In this document: positions 21,415 through 31,689 of the stretch, one piece after another
Position numbering within the stretch: position 1 is the first letter of the stretch
How the letters are laid out: each line of letters starts with the position of its first letter
Assembly: GCA_000697335.1 (NCBI GenBank)
Contig: JNEM01010412.1
Span: 1 to 34,248, forward strand
DNA length: 34,248 nucleotides
Direction of reading: 5' to 3'
Source: Conidiobolus incongruus B7586
Taxonomy: Eukaryota > Entomophthoromycota > Entomophthoromycetes > Entomophthorales > Conidiobolaceae
Made by a program: the position numbers and the translations under genes
Notes under the pieces: generated by a model
Databases searched by the model: none
What the model was told of the DNA's origin: nothing
What the model saw: the letters and a program-made list of their open reading frames with translations, nothing else

Positions 21415-22579
21415 ATTTGAAGATAGATTTTTATATAATTTGACAGTTGATATCAAATGGATTATTTTAAGTGACTATTTTAATATTTATTTAATTATCA
21501 AATTGAAAATAATCAAATTATGGTTTATTTGAAATCTGAAATATACCCATATATATATATATTTCAATCATAATATTTTGTAATGGGAATAAAATTGATT
21601 GAATGGATTTAAAATCTAAAAATAATTTTAAACTCTTTTTTTTTGATAAATTTAGATAAATTTAAAAATTTTTGACCAATCATTAGTTAAATTTAAATTT
21701 CATTAAAGTAATCAAAATTTTATTATTACTAATCAAATATTGGTAAATATAAAGCCAATCACTATTGTTAAAAACTTTAATTAATTTTATTTGATCATTA
21801 AAAATATTAAAAAATATAAAAAATTAAATTAACCAATTAAAATTAAGAATATTTTTTTCAATTTTTATAGTATTAAATTATAATATTATAATTAAAACTA
21901 AATAAATTATTAAAAAAAATTTAGTAATTTTTATTTACAAAATAATTAATATATTAAGTTCATATCAATTATTAATCGATATATATTTTTTCATATATTT
22001 TTCCAATTTAATAATTATGCTAATTTATTTATTAAAGGTTTTATACTATAAAAATTGATTACAATTAAAGTTATTTAATACTAAAATGAGTTTGAAAATA
22101 ATAGTATTGTCATTATTACTATTTGTATAATTTTTATGTGCTAGAGTTACCTTTGAATTGATTAATACTACACAATAATATTTTATGTTGAATAATAATC
22201 ACTATACGAGAAGTTGCGCAGAATCTTTGCTAGCAGAATAAATCCATGCTTTGTGTATCTATTATTATCTAATCAATTCATCTAATAATCAATAAAAATT
22301 CAAATATTACATGGTGCAATGTATATAAAATTTGAATACAATCGGACACTATATTTGACAATTACATTGAATTTTAAAAGTAAAGTTATTAATAGTTAGT
22401 GAAATTAACAAATATATATTAATGCTAATATAATCAATTTCAAGTTGTAAATTTTAAATAATTTAGAAATTTAATATGATTGGTACATGGGTTATATTTC
22501 AAAAATACCTGTCTGTCTTGATTGAATAATTATTCATATATTACACCCCAATCTTAGTGGTAATGTTAGTCCATAATCA
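21415..22579. other. AT-rich spacer, probable promoter region at its left end
   Basis: The left end is upstream of the minus-strand gene. The rest is AT-rich with no coding signal. G+C begins to rise after about 22480. Confidence 0.4.
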
Positions 22580-22584
22580 AATGT

Positions 22585-22680
22585 TCTTCTGCAGTTCCTT
22601 TTATTAGAATTAAACTAAATCCTACTACGCTCACTGAATGAATTATTTAAACCCAAAAGTGACAAGGATAGAGAAGGAGG
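22585..22680 (+). mobile_element. Possible relic of an LTR related to the one at 1-432
   Basis: A small island of higher G+C. About 70 bp from CCTACTACGCTC near 22622 through AGAGAAGGAGGTTTTTCCTGG near 22690 line up at the same spacing with the minus strand of the left-edge LTR (CCTACTACTCTATG, ACCCAGAAACAGAG, AGAGAAGGAGTTTGATCTGG). Similarity fades on both sides. Old and fragmentary; the call is tentative. Confidence 0.3.
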
Positions 22681-22699
22681 TTTTTCCTGGATATTCTGT

Positions 22700-23473
22700 T
22701 ATGACATCTCAACAGTAAGTTTTAAGACATACAGTCCCAATGCATTAGAGCAGGATTAATAACCAATTTACTAAATTGTATTTAGAGAACTATTCTAACA
22801 ATGATCTTTATTTATAAAATTTATTATAAAACACTACACATGAAATGATGCAATTAATTTCATGAAAACATTTTTCTAGTTTAAATTTTAAATCACAAAT
22901 TTATTTTAACCGAAATAATATATAATACTGATAAGCTTAAAAGCAAATAATAAAATGCCATCAAAAAGATATTAATTTAATATTCGGACTAAATTCACAA
23001 GTTCAAGTAGATTAAATTAATATTCTTATTTAGAATTTTAATTAATACAACAATTTACTATCGAATAAATCGGTTAATTAAATTAAGCCTGGGGTTTGCT
23101 ATATAGAACTTGAAAATATCTATTTAGTACAGATGCATTTTTATTTGGGATACTGAATTAACTAACTTGATAAAATTTAATTTAAATCCAAATACAGTAA
23201 AATATTGAATAAAATTATATCAATTGAATTATTACCAAGTAAAGTATAGAAAAGTCATTAAATAGAATTTAATATGTTATTATATCATATTTTCCTTTTT
23301 TCAAAATAAGCAAGGTTTTTTATTAATCAAAAAATTTTCGCAGTTTAAAATTATTACTGGTTAAATGAAATAAATTCAAAATATTTTTAAATAAATAATG
23401 ATGTAATGAAAGATCATAAATTCAGACTATATCAACCTAATTAATACTCTATTGATATTGAAAAATATATAAA
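22700..23473. other. AT-rich spacer upstream of the 23474 gene
   Basis: No gene or repeat is recognised. The final 100 bp presumably carry the promoter. Confidence 0.4.
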
Positions 23474-24001
23474 ATGTTTGAAGGAAGTCACCAATATGAA
23501 ATAACTATTCCAAAACTATTAAAATCAGAATGGAAGATAGATAGTCCCCAAGTAAATCAACCACATTGGGTCCAGTTTAACCTCTTCTCACCCACGCTAT
23601 TGACTGATAATAACAAAAATCCATTGGGCAAAATATATGCTCCAAAATTCTTCACATTCAAACGAAAGATTGATATCTCCACAAAGGATTGCTTGATACG
23701 AGCTGATTGGTGGGCTACATTTCGTACTTTCAAGGTCCAAGGAGAAACTGATATTAAAGGATATGAAAAGATTGATTGGGTTTGGAAACGTAGTGGAATA
23801 AATTCTAAACTAGCACTTGAGGATAGTTCTAACGGTCAGTGTATTGCTGAATTTAAAAGACATCATTTATCTTTAAGATCAGTTGCAGATCTTTATATTT
23901 ATCCCAATTTACCATCAGATTTGAATTGGCTCATCGTGTTTTCAGCATGCTATTCTCATAGACGTATCCAGACAGAAGAGAGATCTCACGGCGGTAATTA
24001 A
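23474..24001 (+). CDS. Tubby/LURP-one-like protein, subfamily B
   Basis: At 175 residues this is the most typical copy of subfamily B. In order: HQYEITIPKLLKSEWKIDSP, PHWVQFNLFSPTLLTDNNKN then PLGKIYAPKFFTFKRKIDIS (turn and strand pairs), LIRADWWATFRTFKVQGETD, IKGYEKIDWVWKRSGINSKL, ALEDSSNGQCIAEFKRHHLS, SVADLYIYPNLPSDLNWLIV, and FSACYS closing the hydrophobic helix, then a polar tail EERSHGGN. Trp at 20 and 79 flank the segment lost from the 28819 copy. No signal peptide, transmembrane segment beyond the buried-type helix, or catalytic motif is visible. The clan (tubby, phospholipid scramblase, LURP-one) suggests lipid or phosphoinositide contact, which is inference only. Confidence 0.87.
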   Translation: MFEGSHQYEITIPKLLKSEWKIDSPQVNQPHWVQFNLFSPTLLTDNNKNPLGKIYAPKFFTFKRKIDISTKDCLIRADWWATFRTFKVQGETDIKGYEKIDWVWKRSGINSKLALEDSSNGQCIAEFKRHHLSLRSVADLYIYPNLPSDLNWLIVFSACYSHRRIQTEERSHGGN

Positions 24002-24392
24002 ATGACAATATTATAAGATTTCCAGTTTAATTATTTTAAATACTATAATTTTCAACTTAAATGAATCTTTATTATAAAAAAATTCACTCACAAAAGTAAT
24101 TACAGAATAATATGAATAAATAATATTAATTCAATAATATTTTGCAATTATTTTTAAAATTAATTTTTTTTATAAATTTTATTATAATTGTTTTTTCTTT
24201 CAAAAATTAAATAATTAACAATTGGTAAATTATAAAATTTATAATATTAAGAGATTAAATTAATTATCATTTATTGATTTTATTTTAAATTTAATTTCTA
24301 TTAATGAATATTTAAATATAATTAATATAGTTAATTTATTTTTTATTTGAGAAATCAGAAAAAATAAGATTAATATATAATAATAGATAAAA
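24002..24392. other. AT-rich 3' flank, no gene
   Basis: A 68-codon minus-strand open stretch (24260-24466) runs through the tRNA-like sequence and is not a gene. Confidence 0.5.
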
Positions 24393-24465
24393 GGTGTAAT
24401 ATACAAATTGATAAGAGTCTTGATTATGGATAAAGATATTTCAGGTTCGAAACCTGGTTTAATCA
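24393..24465 (+). tRNA. Decayed tRNA-His-like sequence (anticodon ATG)
   Basis: The T arm is intact: TCAGG, loop TTCGAAA, CCTGG (24441-24457), giving a consensus internal B box GGTTCGAAACC. The anticodon arm is CTTGA, loop TTATGGA, TAAAG (24419-24435) with one mismatch; the loop is that of tRNA-His (TTGTGGA) with GTG changed to ATG. The acceptor ends GGTGTAA and TTTAATC pair at five of seven positions including one wobble. The D arm and A box are not convincing. This is probably a dead tRNA copy, possibly of mitochondrial origin. No CCA is encoded. Confidence 0.4.
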
Positions 24466-25802
24466 TTCATACTCAGAATTGAAAATAGATTATTTTTGCG
24501 TCATAATCTAGTAAAACAGTAAATGATTATATGAACTGAATTCACAACAACCTAATCAAAAATAATTTGATATATAGTCATATCATTATGGTGTTATATT
24601 AAATCTTCAATATCTATCTCTTGAATATTTATTATTTATTATTTATTATATATCGGTTAAAAATCTATAAAATCTATACGATTAACTTTTGATATTTGAT
24701 GATTTAATATATCATTTACACCTGATCCATATCTATAATCTCAATTCAGAACATTTAAATGAATATAATATAATATATAAATAAAAATTCAAGCGGAGTA
24801 TTAAATCCCAAAACTACCATATTAAGCTTAATATATAAAATTACATTTTAACTCAATAATTTGATTTTATTATATTCACACTATTACTTAAATATGAACA
24901 ATTATATTTACATTATAAAAATAAAAATAGAAATGGTTTAAATCAAAATTTTTATTTTATATCAACTATTCGATTTTATTTGTTTATTGATTTGAATAGA
25001 TTAATAATAATAGTAGTAATAGTATTAATAATACTGCTCTTTTTATATTTCAAATATTTCCATTATATTCAATTAATTAAAATATAATGTATTTTAATAT
25101 TGAACTATATTTTGAAATTATAATATATATATAATTTCCAAAAGAAATGGAATTTAATACAGATAATTCATTGATTTTATCCAAATATGGTATCCAAATA
25201 ATTCAAAAGAATAAAATGCTTTTAGCAAAGTTACAGGTAATAGTTATTAATTATTTACCACTTGATATATAATAAAATATGTAGTATATATAATTAATTG
25301 GAAATAATATGACCAATTATAAAATTATCTAAATTTCATATAATTTAAAAAATTCTCAAAAAATCAAGTATTTATCAAAATAATTAATTTTATTTATTAA
25401 TTTAATATTATATTCTTTTCAATTTTTTATGTATATATCATTCCAATAATCTAAATTAGAATAATGGATAAAATTATGATAATTAGTATTAATATTTAAA
25501 ATTAAAACAGATTAGGGGAGTGAATTTATAACCTGATTAAATAATATACTTAACTATTCAAATTATTCCTTAATAAACGAAATTTTAATATGATTATTAA
25601 TTAAATAATAAAGATCATTATAAATTTTTGTAGCAATCAATCAATAATTGAAAACTATTCAATATTATTTAGTTATAGTATTTAAGATATTAAAAAAAAC
25701 TACTTGAATTTTATTAATTTAACTGTATTATGTATATAACATTAAGCATTAAAACTATTTTGGTTTTATAATATAAATTATTAATAATATAAATGTTAGT
25801 TC
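24466..25802. other. AT-rich spacer with ATTT-type simple repeats
   Basis: ATTT/ATT tract at about 24626-24649. No coding signal until the relic at 25803. Confidence 0.45.
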
Positions 25803-26248
25803 CTTAAAAATCCTCAAGTTCACAGACCATATTGGATTGAATTCAGTTTCATAATTCCCATATTACTTACCAAAGGTAATAATAATCCAATAGTAATATT
25901 AAATGGTGATAATTTAATCATTTTCAAGAGGAAGATTGATATCAATAACAAAGACTCGAAAAATCCAATTGAATGGAGTTTCACTTTGCGAACATTATGT
26001 ATCCATGACCAATCCCATATTATTGAAGTTTTGAAAATATTGATTCAGCTTGGAAGCGAGTTGGTGTGTATTCATAACTGATGCTAGTAGACAACAAGAG
26101 TGAAAAATGTGCTGTAGAATTCAGAAGCATTTCTTAATGAGCGATGTTGATAATGTAGTTATTTTTGAAGATTCACTTACATATATCAATCAGTTAGTCG
26201 TGTTTCCTGGTTGTTATTGTGTTAGATCTATGCGGAATGACCAGTGAT
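25803..26248 (+). pseudogene. Decayed tubby-like gene, subfamily B (least damaged relic)
   Basis: Begins in frame at NPQVHRPYWIEFSFIIPILL (family SPQVNQPHWVQFNLFSPTLL), then TKGNNNPIVILNGDNLIIFK and RKIDINNKDSKNPIEWSFTL. After a frame change near 26020 it continues FENIDSAWKRVGVYS, a stop, LMLVDNKSEKCAVEFRS, and ends VVIFEDSLTYINQLVVFPGC YCVRSMRND, matching YIYPNLPSDLNWLIVFSACY. The N-terminal strand (about 20 residues with the start codon) is missing or unrecognisable. Visible breaks are few: the lost 5' end, at least two frame changes and one or two stops. Its GAATGGAGTTTC segment is informative for the deletion in the 28819 gene. Confidence 0.82.
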
Positions 26249-27439
26249 CCTTTTAATCTTTCTTAGAATTATTAATAAATGTAATATATTATTTAATCAA
26301 AAATTTAATAATTTGATTTATAATAAATTCAACTAAAATATTTGTATATTATTAATCAACTTAGTCATAATATTTAGAAAATAATTTCATAAACTAGAAA
26401 TTGCATATTAAGTGATAGCTAACTTTTTTCAAATGGTTTACAATTATTATCAAATATATGAAATGCTTTTTAGATGATACCTATAAAATACTCTACCATC
26501 AAAATATTCAATTTAATATTATCGATTTAACTAATTAAGATATTCGTAGATATTAAAATCAATTAATTTCAATAGAATCTAATAATTATATAATAATTTT
26601 AAAAACAATTTTAAAAATATATATTTAAAGTATTTTTAGTTGAAGCAATTAATTCATTTTTTTCAAAATCTCAAATATTACTATTCCTATTCTTTAATAT
26701 ATTTAGAACTAAGACTTATCGTACATCGACAAGAATTGAGACATAAAATATTTCAATGTCATAAAAATATATTTTATAAATTAAAATTATTCATAATGAT
26801 ATATATGGCTTATCTAATCTCAATTATTATAGCTTCATGATGTCAAAAACACTCAAATATGTAGTGGTTTATTAAATCATTATCCCTTTTTAATATTATA
26901 TACTTGATTATTATCTTAATACTAAACATCATCTATAGTTTGAAATAGTAAATTTAAAAAAGCCTTATATTACAAAAATTTTTAAATTAATTCATTTCTT
27001 TTTAGTGTCAAAATAAATAATCTATATTAGGAAAAATTAAATGATTATATGAATACTGAATATGTTATAATATATTTGAACCTTTTATTATATACTCTTT
27101 AATTATGGGTTATTAGGATTCAAATTATGAAAAATTTGGATATTTTTCAAAAAGTAATTCTGAAATAAATATATATTCAAATACTATAAAAACTTGCTAA
27201 ATATATTATCAGTAAATAAATGAGGAATATAATATTCAATACTTTATAAGATGAAAATTTTATATGCTATAAATTTGAATTAATTAATTTAAAAAATATG
27301 AATAAATTTCAATAATAACAATATAATGTCAATTATAAATATAATGTTCATTTTCTTTTTCAAAATATGATAAATTTAAAAAAAATATAAAATGATTACC
27401 ATAGTTATTATTACATAGATCCTACTTTATTTTATATAT
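26249..27439. other. AT-rich spacer, no supported gene
   Basis: An open stretch at 26640-26840 (66 codons, TTG start, hydrophobic and basic) has no family similarity and is not called. Confidence 0.45.
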
Positions 27440-27915
27440 ATTTAATTGAACAGTTACTTAAAGGTAAAATTAACAAATTTTATATCTAAAAAAATCTAGA
27501 AATACATAAAGATTTTCAAAGTGAATCAATGAAAATTGCTTTTAATTTCTGCAATATAATTGCCAGTTTGATTATATTGTAATATTGGTTACTGATTCAT
27601 GATAGTTTGCTTCCAAATCCAGTCGATCTTTGAAAAGGTTCTGCAATCAGTTCATTCAGAAATCCAGAATGATTTCAGACTCAACCCCCACAAAGTACGA
27701 ATGAAACTGTTTATGGTGATAGGATTGATTTTTCTCTTGAATGTAAAGAGTTTGTCTCCATTGATTCTATTTAACAAATAATAATCGTTGTTCATTAATA
27801 ATATTCAAGATAAAATTAATTCAATATAAGTTATTTTAATGAGAGCTTTTAATCTTCCATTCAGATTTTAATAACTGAAGGATTGTGATATCAGATTGAT
27901 TATAATCTTCACCTA
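27440..27915 (-). pseudogene. Decayed tubby-like gene, subfamily B
   Basis: The minus strand gives DITILQLLKSEWKIKSSH (family YEITIPKLLKSEWKIDSP), GDKLFTFKRKINPITINSF (APKFFTFKRKIDISTKDCL), FSKIDWIWKQ (YEKIDWVWKR) and TGNYIAEIKSNFH (NGQCIAEFKRHHL), ending in a weak LKIFMYF for DLYIYP. A segment between the first two blocks is degraded by stops, and the last helix is not recognisable. The plus-strand open stretch at 27599-27781 is a shadow of this relic. Trp codons in SEW and DWIW are intact. Confidence 0.78.
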
Positions 27916-28818
27916 ACATAGCTATATAATCAACATTTAATTTTTATATCACAAATTATATTTTCAGAATAATTAATTTGATATATTTTAAACTTTTATT
28001 TAACTATTTTAAATTGGAATTCTATAGATTAATGGATTTCTTCATTGATATTATAATTAGTAAAAATATTTTAAATATATCAGAATTCAATATCAATTAT
28101 TTAAGAAACAATATAATATTTATGGAGTGAATTTGTTCAGAAGATATTTATAAATATATATGTTATAGATTATATATAAAATTTCTATGATATTTAAAAC
28201 ATACATATATTGAAATTACAAATCTTTAAATTGATTTTATATACAACCTATAATGATATATATTAAAAGCCAGTATAAGAATATGAAATATCTTTTTCAA
28301 TCTATATATTTAAAATGGTATTGAATCTCGGTATATTTAAATATAGTAATTTATCAATACTCAACCAGTTATTAATTAGCATCAGTTAAAATCTCATTAT
28401 TTTTTTATTCTGATTTTTGATTGATTTACACTTTTTTTAACCCAAATAGGACTCAATATATTAAATTACAAGATCAACTTTATATTGATCCAAGAAATTT
28501 CATAAAATTGCTACTAAATTATAGATATCGAAATTCTTAGATGTTTTAATGAAATTTTTTAAAATAACTATGTTATAATATCTTATCCTCATTAAAATAT
28601 CTAATAGATATTTTAAGATCAATAAAAATTGAACATTTGATAAGTTTCATAGGTTAATTTAATATAAAATCAATTAATTTTTAACCTCGCAGTTCAAAGA
28701 TACCATATTTTATAGCAATGTAAAATTGATTTTCTCAGTCGGTTGAATAATTTATCAGTTAAAATGATATTATAAATTATAACGATTATCAACAATGTAT
28801 TAACATTAATTTATAAAC
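27916..28818. other. AT-rich spacer upstream of the shortened family gene
   Basis: No coding signal. The last part probably contains promoter sequence. Confidence 0.45.
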
Positions 28819-29199
28819 ATGGTTCAAAAAATTCATAAATTTGAAATCACTATTCCCATACTCCTAAAAGCTGAATGGAGTTTCGCACTCCAAATTTTTC
28901 GTATTCGAGGTGAATCTAATATTGAGGGCAAGAAAAAAATTGACTGGGTTTGGAAGCGCGGTGGTAAGAATACTAAACTTATACTTGATGATAATATCAA
29001 TGTAGAATGTATCGCAATGTTTAAGAGAAAACATTTTACTTTATCTAAGGTTGGAGATATTTTAATTTATCCCAATTTACCACCAAGTATTAGTTGGCTA
29101 ATAGTATTATCCTCCTGTTATACTGTCAGGCATATGCATAATGAAGAAAGGTCTATACAATATTCGAGTCCTTTTATAAATTCAATTTTATTGGGATAA
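28819..29199 (+). CDS. Shortened tubby-like protein with internal in-frame deletion, subfamily B
   Basis: The 126-residue product starts like its full-length relatives (HKFEITIPILLKAEW), then jumps directly to SFALQIFRIRGESNIEGKKK, IDWVWKRGGKNTKLILDDN, CIAMFKRKHFTLSKVGDI, LIYPNLPPSISWLIVLSSCY and a tail with EERS plus about ten extra residues. Compared with the 23474 protein, 59 residues between Trp20 and Trp79 are absent: the second to about fifth strands, including the GKIY and FTFKRK motifs. The junction GAATGG (28873-28878) matches both sides of the expected break. The frame is kept and the rest is undamaged, so it is either a recent loss on the way to decay or a shortened functional form. 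A complete barrel could not form. Confidence 0.7.
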   Translation: MVQKIHKFEITIPILLKAEWSFALQIFRIRGESNIEGKKKIDWVWKRGGKNTKLILDDNINVECIAMFKRKHFTLSKVGDILIYPNLPPSISWLIVLSSCYTVRHMHNEERSIQYSSPFINSILLG

Positions 29200-30682
29200 C
29201 TCTTTCTGATCGTATTAAAAAAATTAAATAAAAAATATCTATATCCTTGACAATAAGTGCTAGTTATTCTATTATGTTATACTTGCCAAATTCGTGTAGA
29301 GAATTTCTATACAAAGGAATTGAATGAAATTTTATTAATTCACTAACGAAGTTATATTATATTAACACAATATATTTCAACCCTCTTATTAAATCCTTCT
29401 TGATTATATAGAAAAATCAAAAAAATGAAGAATTTTCTATCTAAAAATATATCAATTTTTTATCTTTTATATATTATTATTCTTCATTTTTGATTTTGAG
29501 ACTTGCATTGACTTTATCAGTTTTTTTTGAATAAGTTAGTATAATATAAATTAATTTTGAAAATTTTAAAAATTTTAATTATCATATTTTAATTATTCCT
29601 TAATGTCAAAATCACTATTTTGGATGTTTTTGATTAAATAAATTATTTTTAATTTATATTCAGTTAGGTTTATTATCTCATTCAAATAACACAAAAATTA
29701 ATATTATTTATAAAAAATTAACTAGAAATCAAAAAATTATATCTAATGTTTTAAAAAATAACTCCTTTTATTTAAATCAAATATTATTTTTTCAGAATTA
29801 TAATTATTTGACCATTACTTTAGTACTATTTAAAAATGATAATAAATAATCAGATAATTCATTATCTTTACTATATTTATAACTTCCTAAGAGAATTTTA
29901 ATATAAAATAAAATAAATGAAATATATAGAATTTCAAATTTTACCTGAGCTAAATAAAACATATTTATTAAATATAATATTACACAAAACATTTTATATC
30001 AACTATTCACAAAGATCTCAATAAAATAATTGAAGGTAAAAGGTTTTGAAATTGTAATATTACCAATTAGTTTAATCAACTCAAAACTGGAGAATCTGAC
30101 ATAAAAAACTTAACTTATCTAGGCTATCTTAAATCTATAATTAATTAAGAATATATTTTATAAATTAAGAAAAATTCCAAATATCGCATTAATGCTTTGA
30201 ATAAACTAATAGAACTTTAATATCTTAATATTAACTGTATTATTATTTTACTATAAGATATTTTAAAACTAGTTAAAATTTTAAAAATATAAATACTTTA
30301 TATTCAAAATTAAATATAAAATAAATTAAAGGAAATATATAACCGATATAAATAAATATTATTATAACTTTTATCTTATTATGCTTAAAAACTATTATAT
30401 TAGATAAATGATAAATTCCAGTATATAATCTATAAGCAAAAAATAAGATTGCTTAGGTTGAAAAAAAACCACTATCACAAATACCAAAGTAAAACTATTT
30501 AACAAAAACTAATGATGTTATTTGATATTGGTATAAATGATATAACATTTCACGAGTTATTACAATCAAAAATAATCCATGATAATAAAATAAATATTAG
30601 ATTTTTTAAAATAAATGGTATTAAATAATATAAGAATTAAATTAAAAACTTATTTTTTAAAAGATAATTCCCAATGTATTAA
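29200..30682. other. AT-rich spacer, no supported gene
   Basis: Minus-strand open stretch at 29804-29992 is low-complexity and not called. No repeat alignment is found by eye. Confidence 0.45.
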
Positions 30683-30856
30683 ATTAAAATTATCAAACCA
30701 TTAATTAAAGAAAGGAACTGGATTTTATTGCACTATCATGTATATTCATCAAATATGAATCCTTTTGATTATGATTATTTGAGAAAGTTAAAATATTTGA
30801 TTTGTGGAAAGAAAATAGACAATCTTTCAACTTCGTGGTTTAAATCAAAGGGGTGA
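30683..30856 (+). other. Coding-like remnant, unrecognised
   Basis: An open stretch of 57 codons ends at TGA (30854-30856), with an internal ATG at 30755. The peptide (KERNWILLHYHVYSSNMNPF, then DYDYLRKLKYLICGKKIDN, STSWFKSKG) has mixed, protein-like composition with Trp, Cys and His, unlike translations of nearby spacer. It matches no family I recognise and shows only doubtful resemblance to the tubby-like proteins. It could be a gene relic, a terminal exon or chance. Confidence 0.25.
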
Positions 30857-31164
30857 TTTTAAAAATGAATTTTAACAAAGTGATTAAAGAATAACCATTA
30901 ATATCGAAATATATCTTTAGAAAAGAAAAATCTAATAATATAATATTATTGGTTCTTTTCTACAGCCTTTTACATTTATTAAAATTCAAATTTGACGAAC
31001 TAAATTTTTGAACTATTATACATTAATATATAATAGAGCAAATTTATATCAAAAATATCAAACATTAAGTAATAAAAACTAGGAGATATATATACACACT
31101 CTTTAATCCACATCAAATTAAAATTTAATTTTTAGTTAATTTTTACCTCAATTAACTATCCTAT
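30857..31164. other. AT-rich spacer, no gene
   Basis: Nothing recognisable before the LTR. Confidence 0.45.
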
Positions 31165-31498
31165 TGCAAGGCTTCTGAGAAGTAGTCTTGCTATGAAGAT
31201 CACGTGAATTCAGTGAAACGGGCCAAAGACGACTAACGAGATACTTTAGAGGAGTTTTATTAAAATATCAAGATGTAGGGCTTGGCCCTGATCGAAATGG
31301 TCGTCTAGCAAATGTCTGTCCAGTGACTATTTTATAGTGTGGTTGATCCTTTGCCAATGCGTTGAAACTCTGACTTCTGTTATAGTCTGGAATTTTCCAT
31401 TGTGCAAGTATTGTTCCTGATATTTGTATCTGGATTATATCCGGAACCTTGACGGACGATTAAAGATGAAAGGCGAGCGGACCTCCCGATCCGCGACA
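31165..31498 (-). mobile_element. Solo LTR, Ty3/gypsy-like
   Basis: A 334-bp island of balanced composition with TG...CA ends: on the minus strand it starts TGTCGCGGATCGGGAGGTCC and ends GCCTTGCA. The flanks carry a 4-bp target duplication CTAT (31161-31164 and 31499-31502), or CTATT if the terminal T is counted outside. On the minus strand it contains a TATA-like CTATAAAATAG. There is no internal region, so it is a single LTR left after recombination. Clean ends and many CpG sites indicate recent insertion. It lies 191 bp upstream of the kelch gene, in the opposite orientation. Confidence 0.8.
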
Positions 31499-31689
31499 CT
31501 ATTAATGTCGTATTCACATTTAATAAAATGGTTATTACAGTTTGGATTCTTATTTAACGAATAATTAATTCAATACTAACTTGTTAGTAAAAATCCACTC
31601 ATAATTTTGATAAAAACAAATATATGATGCGAAAATTGGTGAATATATAAATATTTAATTTCTAGAAAAAAGAAATAAATATTTTTATT

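Noticed and set aside
24260-24466. 68-codon minus-strand open stretch
   Set aside because: Runs through the tRNA-like sequence and otherwise encodes only Ile/Lys/Leu-type low-complexity sequence.
26640-26840. 66-codon open stretch
   Set aside because: Non-ATG start, no similarity, flanked by featureless spacer.
27599-27781. 60-codon plus-strand open stretch
   Set aside because: It is the antisense of the pseudogene at 27440-27915, whose minus-strand translation matches the family.
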